From contig NW_020656077.1 in the NCBI RefSeq assembly GCF_003589595.1, positions 8,933,497-8,997,496 of the forward strand: DNA of 64,000 nucleotides, written 5' to 3'. The translations under genes were made by a program, and so were the position numbers. The notes beneath the pieces are model-generated. The model had not been told where the DNA came from and ran no database searches. It worked only from the letters and a program-made list of their open reading frames with translations. This stretch comes from Hyposmocoma kahamanoa (lineage: Eukaryota; Arthropoda; Insecta; Lepidoptera; Cosmopterigidae). Below, one piece after another: positions 52,319 through 63,895 of the stretch (position 1 is its first letter; every line of letters starts with the position of its first letter).

Positions 52319-52860
52319 AAGGTGAATTCACAATGCACAAATTCTGGCAATATATGCGGCATTTTATCGCGTTGCGTGATATGAACTTGAATTGACCAAT
52401 CAGGTGCTGTGACATTTTAACGCGCGGTGCAATTTAAAAGCTTGTGTCAGATAAGCTTTTTATCGCAAAACGCGGTAATATGAACGATGACGAACTGTCA
52501 CTGTCATCTGTAAGGTAGAATAGTTGTCTTTTTTTTAATATTCGTTAAAATCTGAAGTGTTTTTTATGGATGGAATTTTAAGTTTAGTTTTAAGTTAAAT
52601 GGATTTAGCGGATTTGCATTCTAGCCGCTTAGTATTCAAAATAAACAGACGGTGAGTGCTTTGTATTCTAAAAATTAGTATTTTTATAGTTATTTGTCTG
52701 TCTGTAAACGATGTTTAAAACTAACGTCTTTCCTCTTTTCAATAAATGCAATGCCAGAAAAATAAATATTATTAACCTATAAATACGCCAACAAAAGTCA
52801 TAAACACGATCGCACTCCGCAATTCGTTATATTGCCGCAATTCTATTGTGAATCTACCTT
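52319..52860. mobile_element. Inverted-repeat element (about 542 bp)
   Basis: Left end AAGGTGAATTCACAATGCAC and right end CTATTGTGAATCTACCTT are inverted. Subterminal GGCAATATATGCGGCA and CGTTATATTGCCGCAA are also inverted. It is non-coding; the target duplication is unresolved. Confidence 0.7.
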
Positions 52861-53461
52861 TATAATACCTACACTAAATAATACACGCACATGTCAATTT
52901 ATCTTTAAAAACAATTTACAAATATATTCTATTTAATATGAATTTACAAAGACACTTCAACACAGGATGTGTCGAAATTTTAGTTCCAAATTAATTCTGC
53001 TTGAATAGTGATGGAAAATTCGTGAAAAACTTCTCGACGACCCAACTATCTTTGGGCATGGCTATTCTAAGTATAGGTACCTACTTTTTAATGAACTTGT
53101 GATTTGGCGGTAGGGGTATTACTAAAATGTTAAGCGTTGTATACATCGTATTTATTAATTGTTGTATTTACGAAGTGATTAAAAGGAAAACTTTAAAAGC
53201 TATTTCTAAAGTGGAATTATTTTAACTCAATTGATACCAAATATTTTATTTACATCTTTTAAATACCTTTTTCTGAAAATTTACAATCATTGTAATTTTA
53301 TATACCTTGATGTTAACCTGTACCTATTTCTACTATTACAATAAACAAAATGGTCAAGCCATCTTGCAGTGATTGTATTTTGTAGTAGAAAGAAATAGAT
53401 TGCGTAATAATATTTTTTCAATTGTTTGTTTGTATTGCCTAATCAAGTGTAATATTGCTGT
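52861..53461. other. No gene recognised
   Basis: AT-rich; no exon signals or repeats assigned. Confidence 0.35.
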
Positions 53462-53817
53462 TAAGGAGAGGCCACTGCCCGAGCGAAGCAAGTTAGCTCA
53501 TGTAGCTGCATGCAACAAACTATGCGAGCTAAACTAACTGAACTTAACTTAGCTCACGTAGCTGAATGAAAGCTAAGGTAAGAAAATACGGTGCCGTAAT
53601 GAAATACTGCCAAGTACGCTAGTCTTTCGTACAAATGAGTAGCTCTGGTGATTCATGCCAGGCATACTGCAGTGTAGTATTTACTCAAATTAGCAATGTT
53701 TGACACATGATGAGTGACACATTCGATAAATTCTTCTATAACGATAGAGCTCGTTTAGCTCGGTTCGTGAGCTAAGCTGATATCGCTCAGCTTCGCTCGC
53801 GGCGTGGCTTCTCTTTT
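53462..53817. mobile_element. Inverted-repeat element with TAGCTCA words
   Basis: The ends AAGGAGAGGCCACTGCCCGA and CGCGGCGTGGCTTCTCTTTT are inverted. The GAGCGAAGC word is repeated inside both ends. Words of the type TTAGCTCA/GAGCTAA occur at least eight times near the termini. It is non-coding; no matching flanks were found. Confidence 0.65.
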
Positions 53818-55859
53818 ACATTCTGGTAAATAGAAGGCATGGTCTAATTTTAGTCTTGTAATTTTTTTATAGCTGTTCATTATTAATAAGTGTGAATAAG
53901 TTGACGAATCAAAATTGCAAAATTATTAAGGAAAAAACAAATCCGGGTGTCACGCCACGTGGCTGTGTCTACGACACATATTGGCACACTGTGATACAAG
54001 AGCAGATGAGTTTGTCGAAGTCTTTAAAAATTGTTGTGTCGAGCTTTGTTTACAGGTATTGTAAATATTAAGAATTTAACTGTAATAGCACGATAAGTAA
54101 CATTATTCTATTCAAAATTTATCCTTGTTGTATTCTTTCTTTTGTAATTTATTACCTTGATTGTGAATGTCGGTGTACGGTCAAACCAAACCTAGTTTTT
54201 AATAAACCTTGAATAAAATTAGTTAAAAAAATTAACTAAGTTGTTAACATTTAGGAGTAGAATATTTTAAAGAGTGCCACGTCCTGTTGTACCCTTTGTT
54301 TATATTTGTTAAATTTGTTAGTGCTCAAAATTTACAATAAAATAGTTTTACGGCTGTTGTATTCAGCATTAGGTATTTATCACTATTACGAATAGGCGTA
54401 TTTAAACGTAAGATATGAATCAATAACTAATTTATAAAATTTTAAGTAATGAATCTGTATCTAACATGAAATAATCAATTGTTCATTTAAGAAATAAGTT
54501 GTGTAATCATCGTCGTGTGTTTGGGAAATAAATGTGTGTAGAGGAAAATCGATTTTCTTCCATCCAAGGACTTCAGTAAGCTAAGATTTATAATTTGTGG
54601 TCGTAGCCGTAGGTGTCCTATAACCTTAGGTTGCACTGTCTCTTGTTTTAATTATGGGATGCCATATAGAATAGAATGCTTCTATAAAGCGCGCAACTGA
54701 TTCTGCTCTCGTTATTAAATACTCTGACGCTGTACAGGTTGTCCAAAAATTCAACTTTAAGCGGGAACTGGGCGAAAGGCCAGGTTATATCAGTTTGATA
54801 AAAATAACAAATGTCATTTAGTATAATAGTAATGACCTATATAAATTGGGTTTACGTTATATTATGATAACCACAATCAAAGTACTCAATGTGTATCTTC
54901 CTTATGGTCCATATATTCAGTGTTTGACTCAAATTTCAAAAGAAATATTTTAAGTTTACACGGGCAAGTACATCCAGTTGAGTTGCCCGCCACACGTATT
55001 ATTTAATACGCCCCCCAAGCTTACTAGATTACTAGGTCAATACACTCATTGCCTAACTATGTTACAGTTTTCAAGGCAATTTCCAATTGAGGTGTCTATT
55101 TAGTACAAAGAAAATCAATTCCAATATAATGACATTTATTTAATGTCACTTAGTAATAATACACGTAACTATTTACAATTATTGCTAATGTTAATTAGGT
55201 GTCTATGTTACACTTTCATCAAAAGAAAATTTCATTACTTTTGTGCAGAAAGTAGATTTACATTTTAAATGTTTGGTTGCAAATCAGATGACCTAACGTA
55301 TTACCTACGCAAGTAGCATAACAGACGAAAGAATTAGACCACGTTCAAACCGAACTTAGCCCGGGTTTCGTCAATTCTGATTAATTAATCATGAAACGTG
55401 ATAGCTGCCTTTCATAGTAATAGTTATTCAATGATAACAAAAAAACCTCTAAGTAAGTCACAAAAAAATTACAATAAAGAATAATTAAATTGATTCACAA
55501 AGAAATAATTAATACGATAATTCAATCTTAATAATAATCCATTAAATAATACAAATAAAATTATTATCAATTACATTAACAATTACGTCAAATTACTAAC
55601 AATAAATTAATAGCGTCACACAATAGTGTCGAGGGTTGCTCAACAAGCCACGTTTTCAGGAGAAATGTGAACAAATTCCTCGTAGGTGCATTTCGCACGT
55701 TATTTGATAACCGGTTGTAAACCGCCGGTGCCATTACATGCACTGTTTGAATGTTTTCGCCAAGGCTTAGCTACCTTGTCGACGGTCTTCTGAATGTTCG
55801 GCTGCAATTGGCGTGAGTCTTACGCGTTTAGAGTTCTTATCCTTTCGTCTGTCGTAATT
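53818..55859. other. No gene recognised; 3' flank of the TipE-like gene
   Basis: AT-rich. The final part (to 55859) is presumably 3' UTR and downstream sequence of the minus-strand TipE-like gene. Several AATAAA-type words occur on the minus strand between about 55480 and 55600, but none can be singled out as the polyadenylation signal. Confidence 0.4.
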
Positions 55860-56543
55860 TTAAGCTAGGCGGTAGACCGGCGATGTCTCATCGGCAGAGA
55901 GTGTAGGCAGACGCGGCGGCCGACGCGGAGGACGGCGGCGACGACGCGGCTTGCACTCACAGTGCAACGCGCATAGTCCGATCCCAGCACATCCCGACAG
56001 GAACAGAGGCAACGCCAAGGTGCGTGTGACTGTGGCCACTTGCTCGCCGCGTGACCACCTTGGTATCACCACGCTCGCGTCCGCTCGGGACCAGTAGCAA
56101 GGGTACTTGGCCCCCACGAAGCCATAACTTGTGGTGAAGTTCTCGCAGTCTACAGTAGGTGGGTAACCGCATCCTTTGATGTTCACAAACAACACAGCCG
56201 GTCGCCATTCGCTCGTGTACGCCTTGTATTTCACATGCAGTTGCGTACACTTATAAGCGTCGCTGGTGCATCCTTCGCGACACGAAGCCCAGGTGCAGTT
56301 GTCCAAACCTAACCTGTCGTCTCGTCGCTCGGTGACGCACTCAGCTGGTATTGGATCGAAGTCTGCAGCCAAAGCACTCAAAGCTGGGTCAGCGTATAGA
56401 GGTACGAGGAACAGTAGTGCCGAACCGCCACCGCCCAGTAACGCTGCCAGCAAGATTGTTATGTATCGCGTTAATTTCGCGCGGGTATCACCCCGACGCC
56501 GTGAGGGTCGCACGACCAAGCGTTCGCTGCTGCCGCCTCGCAT
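55860..56543 (-). CDS. TipE/TEH-family sodium-channel accessory subunit
   Basis: 227 residues from the ATG at 56543; an in-frame TTG lies eight codons upstream. TipE and its TEH relatives are insect membrane proteins that associate with the Para sodium channel and change its current size and gating. The layout fits: a basic cytoplasmic N-terminus; membrane segment 1 at about 27-50; a large extracellular loop; membrane segment 2 at about 175-195; and a short tail with an RRRRRP basic stretch. The loop has eight cysteines (69, 83, 88, 92, 99, 125, 133, 149) and the family motif LDNCTWASCREGCTSDAYKC. It also has sequons at N82 and N135. It is a single exon and much GC-richer than its flanks. Which paralogue (tipE, Teh1-4) cannot be settled here. 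Confidence 0.85.
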   Translation of the reverse strand: MRGGSSERLVVRPSRRRGDTRAKLTRYITILLAALLGGGGSALLFLVPLYADPALSALAADFDPIPAECVTERRDDRLGLDNCTWASCREGCTSDAYKCTQLHVKYKAYTSEWRPAVLFVNIKGCGYPPTVDCENFTTSYGFVGAKYPCYWSRADASVVIPRWSRGEQVATVTRTLALPLFLSGCAGIGLCALHCECKPRRRRRPPRRPPRLPTLSADETSPVYRLA

Positions 56544-57170
56544 TTTGTAGTAACTGCGGCAGGTCAACCCATGGTTAAAATACTTGATTAATATTGCCCC
56601 AATTGCAGTATTTCTCAGAGTTGACGCATGCGCAGAAGGTCGCTTGTAAAGGCATGCGCAGTTTAATTTACTGTATTATAGGACGTCCTCGGGCTTGGAT
56701 TGTACAAGGCACAAATCAATTAAAGTCCATAGACTGATAAACTTTTGTTATACTGGTACTTATTAATGTAGGTAACTTATTTCTTAGTTTTTCTAAATTT
56801 ACCAAACAAAGCGAATTCATGCACAACACTTATTATATTCTGTTATTACGTTTATCCTAATTGAATGAAATAAAGTACAAATTATTTTATGGATTTTTTG
56901 CAAGACAAAGTTATAATTAAGCACATTTTTTAAAAGTTATACACCTTGAGGTACTTACTCCTGGGCTCTTCATCGCCTTGTATTCTATTTTTCTCTTACT
57001 ATTTACTAGTTATTATAAATAAATCATTTCGATCCCTCTTGGTCGACGTAGTCGGCTAGATGGCTAAATTATAATAATCTTATCTTATTCATTACATAAT
57101 GCCGTTCTATTAAGATTACATGTTCAATAATGATACCTGTATTGGATTGACCTGCTTAGATCCTTTTGGC
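56544..57170. promoter_or_regulatory. Upstream region of the TipE-like gene
   Basis: Presumed 5' UTR and promoter on the minus strand. A CpG-containing stretch (GACGCATGCGCAGAAGGTCG, GGCATGCGCAGTTTAAT) lies at about 56620-56665, with two GCATGCGCA words reminiscent of an NRF-1 type site. No TATA box was assigned. Confidence 0.3.
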
Positions 57171-57364
57171 TAACCATGCCGGACTGCCACGCAGAGGTCC
57201 CAGGTTCGATTCCCGGGCCGAGAGAAATAGTTGTATGGCCTACAATTATTTCTCTCGTGAGTTTGGGTGTAATTTGTGGTTGTCTAAGTGTGTGTCCATG
57301 GCACCCGCGACACAGGGTTTGCCTAGTGCGGGGCTATGTTGAGTGTGTGCGTTATTTATTTATT
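57171..57364 (+). mobile_element. tRNA-headed SINE (family A), copy 4
   Basis: Plus-strand copy with B box GGTTCGATTCC and the full body (TTTGGGTGTAATTTGTGGTT, AGTGCGGGGCTATGTTGAGT) and a TTATTTATTTATTAA tail. The first ~20 bases of the head have diverged. Confidence 0.85.
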
Positions 57365-57526
57365 AATTTAAAATAGTCGGGGATTTCCTAATCTCTAAAA
57401 AGTTTGTGACTCCAATTTCTATTTTTTTAATATTTTCTTATCGTTCAATCACAGAAACCGTAAACATAGTGATCGTAGTGTTTCAGATGTCACATCACTA
57501 TTAAACGCTACAAAAATGGCTGTGCT

Positions 57527-57863
57527 GATAGAGATTCGCTCTGGACCTTTTGGAGGGAAAAGTGTCGTTTTTATTTTGACTCTCAATTATTTTGTGAAAT
57601 CTAGTTTAAAGTGGAATAGGATAGTGCTATTGTGCCTTAATCGAAGATTAAGACGCGAAATTATACGAATCTCGAACTAAAATACCCGTATCGGCCCGTT
57701 TGAAGGAATCCCGAGTATTTCCAAGCACGCTGCCTCAAATTGCCTATTCTCTTTGTGGCGGCCATAGATTTAGTATATCCACATGTTTACAGAAACATAA
57801 TCAAACGAAGACATGGCTCAAAGGACTTGTATCCAAGCCAAAATTACTAAAAAAAATAAAATA
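57527..57863 (+). mobile_element. Poly(A) retroposon (family D), copy 4, variant 3' end
   Basis: 15-bp target duplication AAAAATGGCTGTGCT at 57512-57526 and 57864-57878. The first ~245 bases match the other copies. After GTTTACAGAAACATAAT the sequence switches to a different 3' end (CGAAGACATGGCTCAAAGGA, CTTGTATCCAAGCC) before the A-rich tail. The palindrome of the other copies is absent. The alternative end also occurs at about 26130-26215. Confidence 0.88.
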
Positions 57864-57878
57864 AAAAATGGCTGTGCT

Positions 57879-59329
57879 TCTGTCTGACTGACAGCTGCTA
57901 CAGACAGGTGAAGCATATGATATTTATATTGAGCTTTTGAATAAATAACACTGAAAATACTGTTTAATTTACGTTACGTTAGGTATGTCGGTCAAATTAC
58001 TCAACTTATTTGTTAATACAATCAGACAGAATCTGCCGAAATACTCTAAATCAGGTATAAACTTAGATATTTAGTAATGCACATGGCTGTTCCATAATTT
58101 TACTAGTAATGTATTGTGCTGTTTTTACTGTACTTACGTTTCTGTTTGTAATTTCGGCGTCCATTTCATTCATGAGTAGTTATATAAATAACATGTATAA
58201 TTGTATTTAAATTGAAGGTGTCATGGTGATTTTGGAGGTTAAGTTTCTTTATAACCACATGATTACGAGAACCTTTCTTCTGGTCAGTATGAAATATCGG
58301 AAAAGACTATATTTGCTTAAACCTTAAGGAACTTGCCTAAGTTTGAGCAAGAAATTAACAACAAGAAGTAACGAAGGAAACTCGATTTTTCAATTTAATT
58401 TCTTACCTAAGCAAAGTTTGTTTCTTATAAAACTTTTTAACAAAATTTGCTTACTTCGCTATTTTTGTGTCAAAATTCGTTTTATAAGTCTTAGTTTCCG
58501 AGTGGATAATAACTATTTGATGTCCTGGAATATTTGTTTTGCCTTTTGTTCTGTATTCTGAATATTTTATATCGTCTCTTAGCAAACAACACCTCAAATA
58601 ATTTCGAAAACAATTTTAAAGGAGAGTGATGAAACGTAATCATTTCTGTTATTGTATACTAGATTTTTTACAACTTTAAACTGTTGTTTTTAAGTGTGTG
58701 TAATATGCGTTCTATTTATGGATAACAATAGTGTATGTGTGTTGGTTACGTTATATTTATTGGTATTCTAGTTTTATCTAGACCTGAGTATTTTAAATAA
58801 TAAAAACCTCTTATTTTTGACTTTATCGGTGTTGTTTACTAAGTGACGATATGTAACTAACAATTACTTTGCTAGATAGTGTATTTAGGAAACTTTTTCA
58901 GTTAAGTAAAAGTTTTGATTTGTTGCCATTTCATTTTTTAATCACTTGGCAATTTTAGAGAAACGTTTTATACAGCTGGTGACCATGACGTTGTCTATAG
59001 AATATGTACTTTGACTAGTCTTACTGTAGAATCCTAATTTCCATACTTTTATTGGTTATTTAAAAATTAAAAAATTAAATTAAAAAGTACCCTATATCCG
59101 TTAATAGATACCATCTATCTCTATACCACAATTCATCAATATTTGTTTAACAGTTTAGGTGTGAAAATGTAACAGACAAGTGTTACTCTCAAATTTATAG
59201 TATTAGTTTGGATGTGTGTTACTTGAAGTTTAGATAAATATAATCTGCCTAAATGGATTTGTAATATTTAATGTACATAAAAAAATTCATGCACTTTTGT
59301 GCATCTAAGCATTCCGCCTGTACACAGCT
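57879..59329. other. No gene recognised
   Basis: AT-rich; the frame at 58343-58561 is Phe/Leu/Ile-rich and unsupported. Confidence 0.4.
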
Positions 59330-59770
59330 TGGCAATGCCTACCCTGCTACACTTCTCCTGAGAAGTGTGGCTACAGAGCAAGGCTCTTGAGCATTCAAAA
59401 GCCCTGATAGCTGCCTACAGTGCCAAACACTGTAAAGAAGCTCTGTCATTGGATAGGAATGCTCACTAGAGTCTTAACGGGATATTATGGCTTGATCAAG
59501 TTTGTGTCAAATATTGGGCAGAGAGAGAATAGAGAGTGTAGATTCTTCTACGAGGCAGATGAAATTCTGGTGCATCTTCTCACCCAATGCTGTCTCCTGA
59601 TGGGTACAAAGCTCCATACTGGGAAGGCACAGGCCTCAATCAGAGGATATGAAAACTGTCAGTGTCAGGAAAGTCCTTCAGTACTGTTGTCAGCCTTGGT
59701 TCTGAACTGTAATTACAAGGGATCACAACAGATCAGTTGAAGGTTGCAATGAATGATGCCACCCTAATAA
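59330..59770 (+). pseudogene. Non-LTR retrotransposon 3' fragment (zinc-knuckle-like end)
   Basis: The translation RNAHTRVLTGYYGLIKFVS-like (with a break near 59455), then RENRECRFFYEADEILVHLL and TQCCLL, follows the C..C...E...H.L..C pattern found at the end of many non-LTR retrotransposon ORF2 proteins. It ends near a CCTAATAATAATAGTAATC tail. It is heavily decayed and 5'-truncated. Confidence 0.65.
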
Positions 59771-60005
59771 TAATAGTAATCAAAGCATCCCAGGACATTG
59801 AAATTTGAAAAAGCACATCTTCAACCTCAAACTAAGTGAGAATGGAGACTAGATTTTGTCTTGAAGTATATAAGTTTTTGCTCAATAATCCTGCATAAAC
59901 ATCAGGCCCAGCCAAAGAAAGTTAAGATGATTAACCCATTCATAGACAGTACATATTTGGTACTTGGTGTAATGGTCTGGTGTCCGCAACTCGACGTCAA
60001 GGCGC

Positions 60006-60330
60006 CTATTTTGCGTGTGGCGGGTGCAGGGTCCTACACCCAAGCTCCTCCAAGAATTTCAGCAACGTCTTCGGTTTGCCGAAGACTTCGGGGAGCGACC
60101 TCGGCACTCCAAGGTACTTCGCCCTGTAGTTGGCTACGCCGGAGCACTGTAGTAGAATGTGTGCAGCAATTTCCTCCCCTTCCATCCACTCTCTGCATAG
60201 GGGGCTGTGTGTTATACCTAAATTGATAAGGTGTTTATTATATGGATCATGACCCGTTAGGGCGGCAGTTAGAGTGCGAAGCTCTTGCTTTTTGAGTTTA
60301 ATAAATTTAATCTGTAAATAAATTTGAACA
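60006..60330 (-). pseudogene. Non-LTR retrotransposon RNase H/C-terminal fragment
   Basis: The minus-strand translation ELRTLTAALTGHDPYNKHLI, NLGITHSPLCREWMEGEEIA and AHILLQCSGVANYRAKYLGV shows the TGH...N.HL and C...E...HIL..C blocks typical of the RNase H end of R1/I-type non-LTR elements. It is a solitary fragment in opposite orientation to the one at 59330-59770. Confidence 0.75.
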
Positions 60331-61064
60331 CATACCCTTAATACACACATACACACATCTACTCAGACCACATGCAATAAACACATACACACACACCCAT
60401 TTTATATTGCTTTTAATTTATTATTATTTAACTCACAGTGTTCATCTTTTTATTATTATTAAGTCCAGCTGTGGAAGCGAGGGCCTGGTGATTCGTCATA
60501 CAGGGAATCCTAGTACGAACTCCAGACTCTCACAGTTCTCTCAGGTTGACCTGGACCATTGGTAGGGGAGGGACACTATGGGTTCTGGTCCTATAGCGTC
60601 CATCTCCGACCCTTTTCCGGCTAGTTAATCTTCTGCATCATTGCCACGTGAGCCGCCATATTGCTTTGGTATTCTATCCACAGCCGCCTCCAGTAGCAGT
60701 TCCTATTTCCTCATTATAGAGGTGTTCAGAGTGGATTCAATATAAATATGATTTATGACCGACAGTTGGTCATATCAACGTTCTTGTATAAAAGAAAGTA
60801 TGGCTATCGCAGTTGTAGGATGCCTGCCATTGTGTCATATTGAATTAGTACTAAAATCATATGCATTTTAGGGAATAAAAGGGGTGCTGTTCTATCATAT
60901 TCTGGTATTTAATTTTCTAATTCTAAAATTCTGTTAATCATTGTTGCTATTTTCAGTGGTGAGGATTGTACTGGCCCGTAATGGAGCATTGTAAATGATT
61001 ACATTGTGATTTTTTATATGCAGTTGCAGGATTTGCTCTCAATCAGTTGAGGTTTTCTACTGCA
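60331..61064. other. No gene confirmed; GC-richer repeat remnant and Pus1 upstream region
   Basis: CA-rich sequence at 60345-60400 (ACACACATACACACATCTAC) is a simple repeat. Bases 60475-60700 are GC-richer and look like an old retroelement. Immediately before Pus1, TATGCAGTTGCAG at 61017-61029 could be a splice acceptor. Confidence 0.4.
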
Positions 61065-63728
61065 ATGGATGTGGCTGATATTGAGAAGAAAGAGGAGATA
61101 ATTGGACACAAAAATGCAACTCGGTACAAAAAACGTTTTATGAAGCGACAGTGGGAAGACCTGAAAAAAGTGGATGGGGAATCAGATGAAAAACGAGAGA
61201 AAGTGGACAGAATCAAGAGGAAAAAGGTGGCAATGTTACTGGGCTATTGTGGTGTTGATTACAGTGGCATGCAAAGGTAAGAAAATGTCTTTATTATAAT
61301 TATAATATATAATAATAATGATAGCCTTTATTGCTAATACAATTCAATTAAAATATTACAGTATTATTTTGTTATTAGAAAATACAATTCGTTACTAAAA
61401 AATACAAAATATCTTAAACATAGATTGATACAAAAATAATGGACAAATTTCCAATTAAAATTAATACTTAAATAGATTGAATATTAATAATTCTATTAAA
61501 TTTAATTACATCCACACCAGCTTGTCTTTCGACATAGGCCTCCTCCAGAAACTTCCAGTTTTCCCTGTCCCGTGCCTGTTGTTGCCAAAATGGGCCTGCC
61601 ACAAATTTTGTAAATGTCTTTATTGACCGATTTTTAAAAAGGCGGAGGTTCTCAATATATGTTCTTAGCGGTCCCATTCAAATTTGAAGAAAATATTCCT
61701 CACGTCATTTCGGTCGAAATTCCACAACCTCCACAGCCTGCTTTAAAATAATTATATAAGAAAAAGTACGTTTCAAGAACCATCTAAAATGTTTTTAATA
61801 ACAACCTACGTGAAAATTAAAATTCTTGCGTGCTAAAATTCTCTATGTAGTAGAGCACGCAACAAACATGAATTTAATTATTAATACAAAGATCGAACAC
61901 TAATTTGAAAAAACATGAATTTGGTCAAAATTCCTCCACAGCCCGCTTTCGAGCTGCGATTAACTCATTACTACCCTTAATTGACTATGAAGTTACTATA
62001 TGTTTAGTTGCTTCATCTTCGTAAGACTACGACTACTACTACTTCGTAAGACTACTACTACTACTTCTCGACTAAGAGCGAGCTAATAGTTTTTAAAGCG
62101 GGTACCAAACCTGGAATAATGTCCCAGATGTCATACTAGGCACTCCACTTAAACGAGACGTTTAGACAATTACGGCTGTGGTTTCTTTTTTTTATTTTGT
62201 TTGTCTAAGTGTTTTGAATACTTTTTTTTGTATCTACGTGTTGTGACATTGCAATAAATGTCTATTGTATTCTAAGTACCTGGGGCACTGGGGCTCCGAA
62301 TCTTTAAAAGGCGATTTGGAGTTGGAAATGGTGCATTGGGCGCTGGCAGTGAGACGCGACATGTTGGCCCGTAGGTTCGCGAGGTGTAGTGGCGATTTAA
62401 AGATGTCATATTCAAGGCATATTGCCAGTCTTTTTATACTTGCAGCCTTTGGGTCAACTACACCTTAAAATCTCTTATAATGGGGAGTGCTCTGAGGAAT
62501 TTTTCGGACTGGTGCCACCGTCTCGTTTCTACCATCGCACCTCCCGCCAAAGGAGTAGAGTCCATCCCCACATCTTAGATGCCTGGCATTGTAAGACCAC
62601 ACGGGCATCTCATTCATTCCTTCCTCGAACCTGCAAGATGTGGAATGATCTTCCTCCTGAAGTGTTCCCTTTGCGCTATGACATGGGGTTCTTCAAAAAG
62701 CGTGTTTACATGACTCTCAAAGGCTGGGAGCGCATAGGCAGATCATCTGATGTTGCAAATATCAATGGGCGACGATGACCACCTCCCATCAGTGGCTCGT
62801 CGGCTCGTTTGCTTCCTTTCTTACATAAAAAAAAATCTCTTAAAGCACTTACACACGGCACAGGATGTTGTTGTAGCTGTCACGATTAAGCGCAGCGGTT
62901 TACCTGGTGCATAGAGATCGTGGCACCGACAACAGCCTTCGGAATATAATTGCAATCTCTTCAGGAGCATTGGTCCCGGTTGAATATTAGTCTTAGAAAA
63001 AAATAATTATTTGTAGTACTAACTATATTTTTAAGTGCTTTGTTACTAACTCCTATGGATGAATACTCCGAAATAAAGATATTTGAATTTGAATAATCTG
63101 CTCTTAATTAATTAACCTATTGCAGTCCACTGCTGGACATAAGCCTCCCCAAGTGTACGCCATAGTGCCCGATCACCCGTTTTCCGCATCCAACCACTAT
63201 CCGCGACCTTCTTCAGATCGTCGATGCATCTTGCAGGGGGACGTCCTACTTTACGTTTGCCGAGACGTGATCTCCACTCGAGAACCCGTCTACTCCTACG
63301 CTCATCGGTTCTACGACAGATATGGCCAGCTCAGCTTCACTCAGCACTGCCACTTCATCTTGCTACATTTCTGGACGATGTCCACAACTTTAGTCTTATA
63401 TAACTTCGTTTCGTACTTTGTCCCTTAACGAAATACCCAGCATAGACCTTTCCATAACTCGCTGAGCGACGGGTAGTCTGTGAGCCAGTTTGACCGTCAT
63501 ATTCCACTGCTCACATGCTTTTTAAATTAACAGCATAATTTTTTTTACCAAATTGTTTCAGAAACCCAGGAGTCAATACTATCGAAGAGGAACTGCTGAA
63601 AGCACTCTGGGACGCTAAATACATCACAGAGGAAGATTTCAACAACCAACAAAATGCACATTTTCAACGAAGCTCGCGTACAGATAAAGGTGTCTCCGCT
63701 GCCAGACAAGTTGTATCATTAAAATTAC
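61065..63728 (+). CDS. Pus1: tRNA pseudouridine synthase Pus1, N-terminal exons
   Basis: Pus1 (TruA family) converts uridine to pseudouridine in tRNAs and other RNAs, in nucleus and mitochondria. Exon a is (61030 or 61065)-61276 and exon b is 63562-63728; GT-AG signals and phase 2 agree. From the ATG at 61065 there are 45 mostly charged residues, then KKVAMLLGYCGVDYSGMQRN. Exon b gives TIEEELLKALWDAKYITEED and the active-site motif SSRTDKGVSAARQVVSLKL, with the catalytic Asp in RTDKG. The frame is open upstream of the ATG back to an acceptor-like TTGCAG at 61029 (FALNQLRFSTA). An earlier exon encoding a mitochondrial leader is therefore possible. The gene continues beyond the window. The 2.3-kb intron holds a Jockey-like fragment and an RTE fragment. 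Confidence 0.9.
61277..62473. other. Pus1 intron sequence with one SINE-related fragment
   Basis: About 61795-61915 (minus) matches the body of the degenerate SINE at 3540-3700 (TTAATACAAAGATCGAACA). ACTACTACTACTTC repeats lie near 62030-62070. The segment at 62280-62400 may be decayed retrotransposon coding sequence belonging to the next fragment. Confidence 0.4.
62474..62832 (+). pseudogene. Jockey-like non-LTR retrotransposon, 3' end
   Basis: A clean open stretch encodes YNGECSEEFFGLVPPSRFYH, HPHILDAWHCKTTRASHSFL, WNDLPPEVFPLRYDMGFFKK and ends INGRR and TGA, followed by TTACATAAAAAAAAA. This is the C-terminal tail of the same broad family as 43313-44347, but from a different subfamily. 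It is 5'-truncated within the Pus1 intron, in the sense orientation. Confidence 0.85.
63118..63525 (-). pseudogene. RTE-type retrotransposon, 3' fragment (minus)
   Basis: CATTGCAGTCCACTGCTGGACATAAG-type sequence (63123-63146) is the reverse complement of the end of the RTE fragment at 46321-46742 (GTTCAGCAGTGGACAACTC). The rest (CGTTTTCCGCATCCAACCAC, GCGACCTTCTTCAGATCGTC) encodes, in broken frames on the minus strand, the C-terminal region of RTE elements. It lies antisense in the Pus1 intron. Confidence 0.75.
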
Positions 63729-63895
63729 GTTAGTACCTCTATTTGTGATTGAAATAGCATTAAAAATCGACAACATCGTCTACCTCATCATCACTTTCCA
63801 TTAAGTGACAAGGAGGTCAAACGCGCACTTATTTTTGATTAAAAAGAAAGAAAAAATGGCCTACCCTGTGTTGATTTTAAAATTTTTTGTAGGCA

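Noticed and set aside
57176..57376. Protein-coding frame MPDCHAEVPGSIPGP...
   Set aside because: It is a translation of the tRNA-headed SINE; the same peptide appears at 4292-4483.
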